A DNA stretch of 62,373 bases from Paenibacillus forsythiae T98 (GTDB taxonomy: Bacteria > Bacillota > Bacilli > Paenibacillales > Paenibacillaceae): NCBI RefSeq assembly GCF_000520735.1, contig NZ_ASSC01000752.1:1-62373 (forward strand). Reading direction: 5' to 3'. Positions 54,786 to 62,373 of this stretch are shown here, in pieces. The notes below the pieces were generated by a model. The model saw only the letters and a list, made by a program, of their open reading frames with translations, was not told where the DNA came from and searched no databases. Position 1 is the first letter of the stretch. Every line of letters starts with the position of its first letter. The position numbers and the translations under genes are program-made.

Positions 54786-55103
54786 TCATCCGAGACTTGG
54801 ATATGGAGGAGATCCCTCTTCTTTTGTATGTCGAATTTTCAATGTTATCCCATTTCCAACTTCATGCATAGGGAAGAATTTTATCGAATATTTGATCCCA
54901 ATTCGCGCTCCTTCGCCCCAGCCCATAGCTGCCGTCATATAGCCGGCCCCTGTTAGCGCAGCCACTGGAGCGCCGATCGGCACCGACAAGAGAAAAAACC
55001 AGCCGACCAGCGCTCCGGCCTTTTGACCGAACGTAAGCGTAACAAAATAGGAGACCCCTCCGGCGTTCGGAAATTTATTCTGCTGTTTGCCATCAAGGAA
55101 CAC
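54786..55103 (-). pseudogene. Fragment of an APC-family amino acid permease
   Basis: The frame holds about 60 residues of the permease N-terminal half (KFPNAGGVSYFVTLTFG, then GWFFLLSVPIGAPVAALTGAGYM). Both ends are missing, and the last ~35 residues are unrelated. The adjoining minus-strand frame 55093-55317 is not recognised and may be part of the same scar. Confidence 0.65.
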
Positions 55104-55355
55104 TCCTCTTCCATTTTTCGATCAACTGACTGTCACGAATAATGATTCGACGTTGTGTTTTCGTACTCCTTGCAATAAAGGGATCCGTCGCACCCTCGGT
55201 TCGTGAACTATCCTTTTCATACAGTTCCTGAATGAAAATTCCGCGCCGTTCGTCAGATTGACCCGTAAAGTTTATGCCCATATAGTTAAAGCAGCAACTA
55301 AGTATCCTTGGCCCCAATATTTTCGATAACCGGGATCAAAGCACGGAGGGACTTG

Positions 55356-56564
55356 ATGAGGATACGACAGGAACAACAAAAGCCCAAGCTGTGGACTCAA
55401 GATTTCATATTATTTACCTTCTCCAATTTTCTGGTCTATTTAAACCTGCAAATGACGACGGTCTCGTTGCCGGCCTACGTCTCCCATAAATTCGGCAGCA
55501 GCAGTGTGGCGATCAGTTTTGTCATCAGCATATTTGCGTTATCTGCCATTCTAACCCGCTTCTATGTTGGAAAAACGGTAGTAACAATGAACCGGAAAAA
55601 GCTATTGTACACCGCTCTGTTCTGTCTTCTCGTTGCAACGGCGGCATTTTACTGGCTGCCTTCCGTACTTCTGTTTCTGCTCTTCCGTTTTATTAGCGGC
55701 ATCGGCTTCGGTATTGCGACGACAGCCTTTGGAACGATGGTCTCGGAAATCGTGCCTGCCCAAAGAATGGGAGAAGGGATGGGCTACTTCGGCTTATCCA
55801 CCGGCTTGTCGATGGCGCTCGCTCCGGTTGTCGGCATATGGCTGCTCACTCAGTACGGTCCTTCGGGATTGTTCGGCGTCGCAACCTCACTCGTCCTATT
55901 CACGCTTCCGCTGATTTACTGCATCCAAACTTCTTCAGCCCTGCGCCGCGCAGATTCGGCGGAATTAAGAACATCGGGGATGCTGGAATGGATAGACAAA
56001 AGCATTGCTCTTCCCTGTACGCTTAACTTGTTGCTTTCGTTTACATATGGCGGACTGATTAGTTATATGACCTTGTTTGGCAATGAAATCGGGGTATCCA
56101 ACGTAGGCTGGTTTTTCTTGTGCAACGCTTTGATGGTCATGCTTGTACGGCCCTTCGCCGGACAATTATTCGACCGAAAAGGGCACCGGACCGTGTTGAT
56201 TCCGGGCGGATTGATGGTGCTGATCGGACTGCTGCTGCTGTCCGCGGCCGATTCCATGACGGTACTGCTGCTTTCATCCGTTTGTTACGGCGCCGGCTTC
56301 GGTACGCTACAACCGTCTTTGCAGGCATGGACAATCAATCGGTCGCACCCTCAGAAACGGGGAGCCGCTAGCGGGGCGTTCTTCAATTCGATGGACGTCG
56401 GCATTGCCGGCGGTTCCCTCAGCTTAGGCATTATCGCGTCCCAAGCAAGCTACGCCGTGATGTACCGGGCGTCTGCGCTGTTTATGGTGCTGTTTTTGAC
56501 CCTGTACGGTTTGTCACTCGTTCGCGTCAAAAGCCGGCAGGCATCCTCCTCCCTTAAGGAATAA
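55356..56564 (+). CDS. MFS transporter
   Basis: About 402 residues with 12 hydrophobic segments. The family loop appears as FYVGKTVVTMNRKK, and GIGFGIATTAFGTMVSEIVP marks segment 4. It resembles the drug/metabolite efflux group (YwoG/Bcr-like). ATG 55356 has GGAGG 6 nt upstream, so the 16 extra codons of the longer frame from 55308 are not used. It is convergent with the PucR-type regulator gene, and the two share a long hairpin. The substrate is unknown. Confidence 0.9.
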   Translation: MRIRQEQQKPKLWTQDFILFTFSNFLVYLNLQMTTVSLPAYVSHKFGSSSVAISFVISIFALSAILTRFYVGKTVVTMNRKKLLYTALFCLLVATAAFYWLPSVLLFLLFRFISGIGFGIATTAFGTMVSEIVPAQRMGEGMGYFGLSTGLSMALAPVVGIWLLTQYGPSGLFGVATSLVLFTLPLIYCIQTSSALRRADSAELRTSGMLEWIDKSIALPCTLNLLLSFTYGGLISYMTLFGNEIGVSNVGWFFLCNALMVMLVRPFAGQLFDRKGHRTVLIPGGLMVLIGLLLLSAADSMTVLLLSSVCYGAGFGTLQPSLQAWTINRSHPQKRGAASGAFFNSMDVGIAGGSLSLGIIASQASYAVMYRASALFMVLFLTLYGLSLVRVKSRQASSSLKE

Positions 56565-56580
56565 TGATGCCTGCCGGCTT
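56531..56580. terminator. Convergent terminator hairpin with the stop codon in its loop
   Basis: AAGCCGGCAGGCATC (56531-56545) and GATGCCTGCCGGCTT (56566-56580) form a perfect 15-bp stem. The 20-nt loop contains the MFS stop codon (56562-56564), so the 5' arm is coding sequence. T-tracts are short on both sides. Confidence 0.7.
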
Positions 56581-56593
56581 TGTCGGCTTGAAC

Positions 56594-58525
56594 TTACACA
56601 TTCACTTTCCCAAGCACCAAAAAAATTTCCAGCGCCAATTGGACTTCAAAGCGGCTTATCGAATTCGACAGATCGATATCCGATAGCTGCTTGATCCTCT
56701 CGAGCCTGTAGCGCATGCCGCTGATCGACACATTCAGCATCCGCGCCGTCTTGTGCAGATTGCATTCGTTCTCAAAATAATAATAGATCGTTTTTAAAAA
56801 TTCTGCCCCGTATTTCTGATCGTACTCATAGATGGATCCGAGCAGATTGGCGGAATACTGTTCCAACTCTTCCGGCCGCCGGGCATCGAGCAAAATCGTC
56901 AAGTGGCGGATATCTGACGAAAGCGTGACCTGGCCGTTTTTCCGTTTCATTTTCGCGATTTCGGTCGCTTTGACGGCGCCGTTAAACGCTTTGGACAAGG
57001 AGGACAGCTCGCGGCATACCTCGCTGATGCCCAGTACGACGTTCACGGAATCGTCCAATGGGTCAAGCTTCCCGATCATCGTTTCCCCGAATTCCCGCAC
57101 GGTCAATTTCAGCTTGTCAACAAGCGCTTCCGGGATGAGCGCATGGATACAGTCCAGTCTTGTCGAGAACAGCAGGCGAAACCCTTTCTGTTCCGCCTGA
57201 TCCGAGAGCAGCTGCATGATCTTGCTGCTCAGCGCGGTGGAAATTTCGTTATCCTTCATCAGCACTTTATTTCCGACAATCTCAAACTGAAAGACGAAAA
57301 CAAAATGAGGCTGGCTTAAATCGTAGCCCAAATAGGCAAGCCTTCTGGAAACCGAATGGTTGTCGGCGGTCGGGTTAAACAGCTCATCCAGCAGCTCGCC
57401 CTTCAAGCGCTGTTCGGTCTCCGTCACGGTCCGCTCGTTCAGCATCTGGATCGCGCACGTATTGGCCGACCTCTCGAGCAGAACCGGCTCCAGTTCGCCG
57501 AAAGCACCTTCGCATTTCAGCAGCGAAATAAAGCCCAGCATTTGATTGCGCAGCACGATCGGCGTCACAAGCCGGATATGCGGCAACTCGTACGGCTCGT
57601 TAATTTCAAGCTGGACCGTGCATCGCTCCGCCAGCATTTTGTTGATTTTGTCGCGCTGATGGCCCGCCTTCAAGAAATAAGGATGCTCCATGATTCTTTT
57701 CAACGAATCGTCCGAAATGTCTCCGAAGCCGTTCATTCGCTCGAAATGATGATTTTCGATAATGACGCCGCAGTGCAGGCTTTCACCCAATATTTTGGCC
57801 ATATCGTCCAGCCCTTTTCCCTGCAAAATAATCCGGGTCATTTCCTGGCTGAGCGTTGTCACCCGGTTGAGAACTTCCTTCTGCTTCTCGATCCGCTTGT
57901 AGGCAAGTTCCAGCTCATCCTCGATCTTCTCCTGCTCATAGTCGATCAGATCCTCGGAAATATCCTTTCCCCATTTTTCGAGCGTCTTCCCGACATAACG
58001 GCAGCGCGTGTCGCCTTTGCCGATGCATTCCACCTCTTTGAAAATCACTTTCTTGCCCAGCGTTTCCGTGCAGTAGCCGCTCGCATAGCCGACCAAAAAG
58101 TAGCATACCGGCTCATGATAGAGCGGAAAATGCTTTAAATATTGCAGCGCTTCATAGGAGTTGACCCAAAAGCCTTCGACATCGAACAGGCCTTCGCTTT
58201 TGTTAATGTTGAGCCGGACCGGCGTCGAGAAGACGCGTCCGGCGATACTGTGCATTTTCGATCCGGCCAAAATCCACTCCAAATCATCGTCCCAGCTGAA
58301 CATGTCATTTAAATACTGCGCTTCGCTCACACCGAACTTCCAGCCGTAGCGCATCAGAAACCGTTTGGCCCTTTCCATGCCGAGCGCGACAATCAAATCT
58401 CTGCATAGCTGCCCCCACGCTTCCGTGCTGGTCAGAATCATTCTCCGGTCTCTTAAAAAAAATTCGCCCTCTTCTTTGCCGAACTGGACCAGATCTTTAA
58501 GGGACATGGTGCTTGCTTTCGTCAA
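56594..58525 (-). CDS. XylR_N/V4R sensor fused to PucR-type helix-turn-helix regulator
   Basis: About 643 residues. The N-terminus (~25-130) matches the XylR/DmpR aromatic-sensing domain, followed by a V4R domain (~150-215) with CIGKGDTRCRYVG. A coiled coil (~225-260) leads to a GAF-like region (~270-390). The C-terminus is a PucR/CdaR-type domain ending in the HTH_30 motif (FENECNLHKTARMLNVSISGMRYRLERI as two helices). In XylR/DmpR this sensor is fused to a sigma-54 AAA+ domain; here that is replaced. TTG 58525 has AGGGAG 9 nt upstream; ATG 58552 and ATG 58507 are alternatives. It lies after the lut/aldolase operon and probably controls it in response to a small organic ligand. Confidence 0.85.
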   Translation of the reverse strand: MTKASTMSLKDLVQFGKEEGEFFLRDRRMILTSTEAWGQLCRDLIVALGMERAKRFLMRYGWKFGVSEAQYLNDMFSWDDDLEWILAGSKMHSIAGRVFSTPVRLNINKSEGLFDVEGFWVNSYEALQYLKHFPLYHEPVCYFLVGYASGYCTETLGKKVIFKEVECIGKGDTRCRYVGKTLEKWGKDISEDLIDYEQEKIEDELELAYKRIEKQKEVLNRVTTLSQEMTRIILQGKGLDDMAKILGESLHCGVIIENHHFERMNGFGDISDDSLKRIMEHPYFLKAGHQRDKINKMLAERCTVQLEINEPYELPHIRLVTPIVLRNQMLGFISLLKCEGAFGELEPVLLERSANTCAIQMLNERTVTETEQRLKGELLDELFNPTADNHSVSRRLAYLGYDLSQPHFVFVFQFEIVGNKVLMKDNEISTALSSKIMQLLSDQAEQKGFRLLFSTRLDCIHALIPEALVDKLKLTVREFGETMIGKLDPLDDSVNVVLGISEVCRELSSLSKAFNGAVKATEIAKMKRKNGQVTLSSDIRHLTILLDARRPEELEQYSANLLGSIYEYDQKYGAEFLKTIYYYFENECNLHKTARMLNVSISGMRYRLERIKQLSDIDLSNSISRFEVQLALEIFLVLGKVNV

Positions 58526-58570
58526 CGTCCATCTCTCCCTTGATATCAGCATAGAGGAAGATTAAATAAC

Positions 58571-58587
58571 ATGTTGATAATCAACAT
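58571..58587. promoter_or_regulatory. Perfect palindrome upstream of the PucR-type regulator
   Basis: ATGTTGATAATCAACAT is a perfect 17-bp inverted repeat (8-bp arms, 1-nt centre), 46 bp before the regulator start and downstream of the dehydrogenase gene. It is a likely operator for the regulator itself or for another repressor. Confidence 0.55.
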
Positions 58588-58614
58588 TGTAAAAGGACTG
58601 CTTTCAAGCGTCAA

Positions 58615-59634
58615 TCATTTTTGCGCCAAATTGCCGGATGCTGCCGTAATTTCCCCGGGAGCAGGCATTAGCCCGAGATGGCTGAGCAGATCGACGAACT
58701 TCTTCATCGTTTCCTGCTGATAGGCGCTTAAGTCCCGGGATGAAAAATCGTAAAACCCTTGCCCCGCTTTCATACCGGTGCGGCCGCTTGCCATGTTCCC
58801 GGAAATAATTGCAGGGGAAGCGAACCGGTCGGCGGATAAAGCGTTCTCCAAATAACGGTCAGCGTAATACAAAATGTCGCCGCCGCCCCAGTCAATAAAC
58901 TCGAGCAGCCCTAATATGGCAAAACGGATGCCCAAACCGATCCGAGAAGCTTTGTCGATATCCTCCGGCGACGCGACTCCCTCTTCAACAAGTCTGGCCG
59001 CTTCGTTCATCGCCAGCGCCTGAATGCGCGGCACGATGAAGCCGGGAGACGGCGCGCATTTAACCGGCACTTTGCCGACGCGCTCCAGCAGCGCCAGCAT
59101 GCCGTCCAGCACCTCTGGATCCGTTGCGGCGCCAGGGCTCACTTCCACCAGCGGAATCAAATAAGCAGGATTCAGCCAGTGCGTATTCAGAAACCGCTGC
59201 GGACGGGCTATGTAAGCAGCGAGCGTATCCACTGCAAAAGTGGACGTGGTGGAAGCAACCGTCGCTTCCTCTCTGGCGGCGGCGCCGATCCGCTCGAACG
59301 TACTTTGCTTTACGCCCAGAATTTCCGGCACCGCTTCGAACACCACATCCGCCTGCGGCAGCGCCGTCTCCAATTCACTGGAGTCATGGTAGGTGATCTG
59401 CCCCATCATCGTTTCGACGCTTCGCTCATCCATCAGACCGAGCGAAGCGAGAAACTTAAGATTGCCGCGGATCTGATCGGTTGCTTCCTGCAAGATGCGC
59501 GCCGATTCCGCCTCGCTGCGCACTTTGATGTCGATCAGATCGACCGGGTGGCCGGCATACGCGAACACCTGCGCAATGCCGATCCCCATCCGGCCGGCGC
59601 CCACTACGGCGATGCGGGCTTTATCCCCGTTCAT
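58615..59634 (-). CDS. 3-hydroxyacyl-CoA dehydrogenase family protein
   Basis: 339 residues. A Rossmann NAD-binding domain begins at VVGAGRMGIGIAQVFAYAG (~8-26), with the acidic DLIDIK ending strand 2. The catalytic His is in NTHWLNPAY near residue 155, and the C-terminal 3HCDH domain carries SPGFIVPRI. Members oxidise 3-hydroxyacyl-CoA or small hydroxy acids such as L-gulonate and carnitine. Its ATG overlaps the stop of the upstream gene by 4 bp (ATGA), so translation is coupled. It is the last gene of the lut operon. The substrate is unknown, perhaps a free hydroxy acid given the context. Confidence 0.88.
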   Translation of the reverse strand: MNGDKARIAVVGAGRMGIGIAQVFAYAGHPVDLIDIKVRSEAESARILQEATDQIRGNLKFLASLGLMDERSVETMMGQITYHDSSELETALPQADVVFEAVPEILGVKQSTFERIGAAAREEATVASTTSTFAVDTLAAYIARPQRFLNTHWLNPAYLIPLVEVSPGAATDPEVLDGMLALLERVGKVPVKCAPSPGFIVPRIQALAMNEAARLVEEGVASPEDIDKASRIGLGIRFAILGLLEFIDWGGGDILYYADRYLENALSADRFASPAIISGNMASGRTGMKAGQGFYDFSSRDLSAYQQETMKKFVDLLSHLGLMPAPGEITAASGNLAQK

Positions 59635-60731
59635 AATGCAACCTCATGTTCAAGACCGCGCGTAAGCAGCCGCTTCATTTCCGGCGCGGATAAACGGTCG
59701 AGCCCAAGCTGCTGCAGCGTCCTGCCCGTCTCCGCCAAATCTTCGCCGGCGACAACCGATGCGACTGCCAGCAGTCCCCGCGCCACCGGTGCCGGCACAT
59801 TCGCCCAGGTCGCCAGCGATACGAGAAAAGCGAGTCCGCAGGCGATATCCTCCCGCATATAGCGGTGCGTCGCCAGCTCGAGATCCTCGCGCCAGTCCGC
59901 GCTGTCGACCAGCTTCTCGTGCGCGGCGTTGCCGTACATCCATTCGTCGCCGTCCTTGCTGTAATGATCGGCAAGCGGAAAATGCGGGGCGCCGTATCCG
60001 AGCGCTTCGCGAATCGCGATCCGCTCCGCATCAAGCGCATCATGCACCCTGCGGATCGCCGGCTGCGTCCCTTCATTATGAATATCCCAATAGTCAAAAT
60101 GCTCGATCGGCCCAGCATTCATCAAGATGAGCGGCGGGTGAATAACCGGTCCCGCGTTCATCAGCGCTCCGTCGAGCGCGTCCTGCATCCGTTCGACGGC
60201 CGGAAACGCTTGTTCCAGCACGGAGAAAGCATGTTCGGAAAGCTCGCTCGGAAACACGCCGGTAGGCAAACGGGTCGCCCGGCCGGAAATGGCGACCGTA
60301 TCCGGTCCGTGCTTGCGGGCGAGATACGGCAGCGTGCCCGTTTCCGCAAAGGCAACGTTCGCCGTGCAGCCGGCCTCTTGCAGCGCTTTGGCCATCACAT
60401 AGCTGCCGAACGTGCCCGGAGGCAAATAAATGACCTGCCCGTCTTGAAGGTATGGAGCCATCTCGCGGGCGAGCGATTCCTGCGCAAAAGCCGGCAGCGG
60501 AATCAAGATTAAGGCGGCGTCTTTAATAATGGGAGCCAAATCCGTGCCGGCCATCGCCAGCTTCACTTCTCTTTCGCCTGCTGCGTCCTTCAAGATGAGC
60601 GCTTGTTTTTCCATCACGGTCTGAAAAGCGGAACCGTCTCTTCTCCAAAGTCTTACACTGTGTCCTTGTTCCGATAAATCGGCAGCGGCCGCATAACAGC
60701 CGTTCCCTCCGCCCAACACCGCAATTTCCAT
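59631..60731 (-). CDS. NAD/NADP octopine/nopaline dehydrogenase family protein
   Basis: 366 residues. The N-terminal Rossmann fold starts at VLGGGNGCYAAAADLSEQGH with VRLWRR after strand 2, and the C-terminal helical domain carries HPPLILMNAGPIEH and the DGDEWMYGN segment typical of opine dehydrogenases. Family members make or break opines, or reduce 2-keto acids in a ketopantoate-reductase-like way. ATG 60731 follows the class II aldolase gene by 19 bp. Together with the aldolase and the hydroxyacyl dehydrogenase it suggests breakdown of a hydroxylated or N-substituted carboxylic acid. The true substrate is not known. Confidence 0.88.
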   Translation of the reverse strand: MEIAVLGGGNGCYAAAADLSEQGHSVRLWRRDGSAFQTVMEKQALILKDAAGEREVKLAMAGTDLAPIIKDAALILIPLPAFAQESLAREMAPYLQDGQVIYLPPGTFGSYVMAKALQEAGCTANVAFAETGTLPYLARKHGPDTVAISGRATRLPTGVFPSELSEHAFSVLEQAFPAVERMQDALDGALMNAGPVIHPPLILMNAGPIEHFDYWDIHNEGTQPAIRRVHDALDAERIAIREALGYGAPHFPLADHYSKDGDEWMYGNAAHEKLVDSADWREDLELATHRYMREDIACGLAFLVSLATWANVPAPVARGLLAVASVVAGEDLAETGRTLQQLGLDRLSAPEMKRLLTRGLEHEVAL

Positions 60732-60750
60732 AATCGATGACCTCCGCTTC

Positions 60751-61527
60751 TTAGTCGAACAAATCCGGCTGCAGCTTCACAATTTTATCCCACAGCGGCT
60801 GGAAGCAGCACCAGCCGACCAGTTCGGTGCCAATCTGATCTCTCGTGCCGGCGGCCGCTTCGGGACCAATTGGGATCGGCGGCGTCAGCGCCGCTTCCGC
60901 CATCAGCTGCGCCTGGCAGGAGCGCTCCATCGTGATGTACCACCAGGCGGCCGACTCCACCGTATGACCGACCGTCAGCAGCCCGTGATTTTGCAAAATC
61001 GCCGCTTTTTTCGATCCTAGCACTTTCGCAATCCGGTCCCCTTCTTCCGTCTCATACACAACTCCGGAATAATCGTTGAACACGCCATGATCGTTGTAGA
61101 AAGCGCACGCGTCCTGGGTCAGCGGGTCGAGCGGACGGCCGAGGGTCGAAAAAGCTTTGCCGTATACGGAATGGGCATGCGCAGCGGCAATGACGTCCGG
61201 ACGGGCTTCATGAATGCGCGAATGAATGGCGAATGCGGCAACGTTAACCATGCCGCTCCCTTCCATGACCTCCCCTTTATCGTTGACCAGCAGCAGATCG
61301 GACACCCGAATCTGGCTGAAATGTTTGGCGAACGGATTGACCCAGAAATAATCGGGATATTCCGGGTCCCGCGCCGTAATATGTCCCGCAACGCCTTCGT
61401 CAAAGCCGAACAAGGAAAATAAGCGGAACGCTCCGGCGAGACGCTGCTTCCGGTGCAGCCTTTCCGCTTCCACGCTTTCAAATTTCATCGGATACATGTG
61501 CTGAATCAAATCGACATTTGTCGCCAT
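60751..61527 (-). CDS. Class II aldolase/adducin family protein
   Basis: 258 residues. Conserved marks are GHITARDPE (~45), the HSRIHEARPDV region, the metal-ligand HAHSVYGKAF near residue 118, and the later HGLLTVGHTV His near residue 180. Members are Zn-dependent aldolases or decarboxylase-like enzymes acting on sugar phosphates or hydroxy acids. It follows lutC by 23 bp, and ATG 61527 has GGAGGA 8 nt upstream. It is expected to split or tautomerise the pathway intermediate before the two dehydrogenases act. The precise reaction cannot be read from sequence. Confidence 0.88.
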   Translation of the reverse strand: MATNVDLIQHMYPMKFESVEAERLHRKQRLAGAFRLFSLFGFDEGVAGHITARDPEYPDYFWVNPFAKHFSQIRVSDLLLVNDKGEVMEGSGMVNVAAFAIHSRIHEARPDVIAAAHAHSVYGKAFSTLGRPLDPLTQDACAFYNDHGVFNDYSGVVYETEEGDRIAKVLGSKKAAILQNHGLLTVGHTVESAAWWYITMERSCQAQLMAEAALTPPIPIGPEAAAGTRDQIGTELVGWCCFQPLWDKIVKLQPDLFD

Positions 61528-61550
61528 TGGAGTTCCTCCTCTTTAATCCG

Positions 61551-62282
61551 TTAATCTTGTAATAAGATAATATGAACTTTTCCGGGACCGTGGACGCCAA
61601 GCGCCAGATCCGCTTCGATATCTCCGGTCCGGCTCGGGCCGGTGATGAAATTGATGCAGGCGGGCAAACCTTCTGGAATGCGGCTGCGAACGAAGGACAT
61701 GCCATCCGACAGCCGCGGATAAATGAATCGTTCCGGCAAAACGGCTACGTAAACCGGCGGAAGCAGGCTGATGAGCCGGCCGCGGCCGCCTCCGTTCATC
61801 AGCAGAACGGTACCGGTATCCGCCAGCCCCATTTCGGCAAACGTAATGCCCATATCCGCACTTTCCGCAAATGTCCGCAGCTCCCGCTCATTTTCCATTG
61901 TCCGCCAGAGCCGGTGATGGATGCCGTTTCGATTCAACGTTGACTCCAGCTGCAGCTCGTGCAACCGCCCATCGTCCCAGCTGATTGCGGATCGAACGCC
62001 GTTCTTTGCAATCACATCGGACAGAACGCGCCCGAAATCCGCCCTGGACACTCTGTTTACTGCCGCGTTCAGTGCTGACAATTGCTCCATAAACTGCCGG
62101 ATCAGCTGTTCACGTTCGGCTGCCTGCCGACCGCCAGCCTCCGCTTCCGGGTTCAGCTCCTGACCGGAGTCTTCCCAAGGCTTCCGATCCCATGATGGCG
62201 GGGAGACCGCTGTGCGGCGCTTTCGTCCGAGCTTCTCCGCGATCGACCCAAGAAACGCGGCCTGCTCCACCGGCTCATTCAT
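61551..62282 (-). CDS. lutC: Lactate utilization protein C (LUD domain)
   Basis: 243 residues. The C-terminal ~150 form the LUD (YkgG/LutC) domain, with GITFAEMGLADTGTVLL and the late INFITGPSRTGDIEADLALGVHGPG motif. LutC works with LutA and LutB in L-lactate oxidation to pyruvate. Its ATG overlaps the lutB stop region by 8 bp, so the lut genes are translationally coupled. In this operon they precede an aldolase and two dehydrogenases, so the complex may serve a lactate-like product or another 2-hydroxy acid. The N-terminal 60 residues are rich in Glu, Arg and Pro and less conserved. Confidence 0.93.
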   Translation of the reverse strand: MNEPVEQAAFLGSIAEKLGRKRRTAVSPPSWDRKPWEDSGQELNPEAEAGGRQAAEREQLIRQFMEQLSALNAAVNRVSRADFGRVLSDVIAKNGVRSAISWDDGRLHELQLESTLNRNGIHHRLWRTMENERELRTFAESADMGITFAEMGLADTGTVLLMNGGGRGRLISLLPPVYVAVLPERFIYPRLSDGMSFVRSRIPEGLPACINFITGPSRTGDIEADLALGVHGPGKVHIILLQD

Positions 62283-62373
62283 CGCGGGCGCCCCCTTTCT
62301 CTTTCCACCAATCGCGAAAAGACTGCTTGGCCGGCTGCGGCAGGTCCCTGCCGGCCGTCCATCCGGCCAGCAA
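62275..62373 (-). CDS. lutB: LutB C-terminal end, cut by the right edge
   Basis: Only the last 32 codons are in the window. They read as the typical LutB tail: AGWTAGRDLPQPAKQSFRDW followed by a Lys/Gly-rich end. LutB is the iron-sulfur subunit of the L-lactate-oxidising LutABC complex. Its stop codon lies 8 bp inside lutC. lutA and the operon promoter are outside the window. Confidence 0.8.
   Translation of the reverse strand: MLAGWTAGRDLPQPAKQSFRDWWKEKGGARDE

Noticed and set aside
1-62373. CRISPR arrays, tRNA or rRNA genes, riboswitches, tandem repeats and phage attachment sites
   Set aside because: I looked for evenly spaced repeats, cloverleaf-like segments with CCA ends and known leader patterns, and found none I could support by eye.

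Overview
The window looks like a chromosome segment of a Paenibacillus-type low-to-mid GC Firmicute. Evidence: strong AGGAGG ribosome sites with frequent TTG/GTG starts, S-layer-homology (SLH) domains, lipobox lipoproteins, a Firmicute-style lut operon, and large NRPS genes of the kind common in that genus. No rRNA, tRNA or CRISPR array was seen.

Layout. (1) 1-9100: a minus-strand sugar-uptake operon (small membrane protein, HDAC-family amidohydrolase, binding protein, two permeases, GH3 glycosidase cut by the left edge), a divergent AraC regulator and a copper amine oxidase. (2) 9200-19000: a DUF1259 protein, a lipoprotein, a radical SAM activase-like protein, a paired ABC exporter, an AICAR-formyltransferase-only PurH paralogue, and a secreted SLH-anchored phosphatase. 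(3) 19177-42771: a hybrid NRPS/trans-AT PKS operon, transcribed right to left, and the most interesting locus. (4) 42958-48390: a scarred region with transposase remnants, a nonsense-mutated lacD, an SLH fragment, a TetR fragment and a cysJ whose flavodoxin domain is missing next to an IS630-like remnant. (5) 48393-52610: a Crp/Fnr regulator, an M19 dipeptidase, a Rieske oxygenase and an FMN reductase. Two promoters here carry matching palindromes centred exactly at -41.5. (6) 52838-54785: a GC-rich insert with an IacA-like flavoprotein and broken neighbours. (7) 55356-62373: an MFS transporter, then a XylR_N/V4R/PucR-type regulator and a lutB-lutC-aldolase-dehydrogenase operon running off the right edge.

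The biosynthetic operon reads FAAL-PCP-C-A-PCP-C-A-PCP-C-A-PCP | KS-(dead AT)-ACP-C-A-PCP-C* | MFS | stem-loop | trans-AT | membrane M28 peptidase | type II thioesterase. My reading of the A-domain pockets is acyl - aliphatic - aliphatic - unassigned - malonyl C2 - Gly. There is no ketoreductase, epimerase or fused thioesterase. The last domain is a condensation-like domain whose catalytic second His is Gln. The chain would therefore be a beta-keto lipopeptide ending in Gly, released by an unusual route. Cyclisation to a tetramic acid and capping by an amine (as in the edeine family) are the two options I consider. The membrane M28 peptidase could be a maturation or self-protection enzyme. All product statements are inference.
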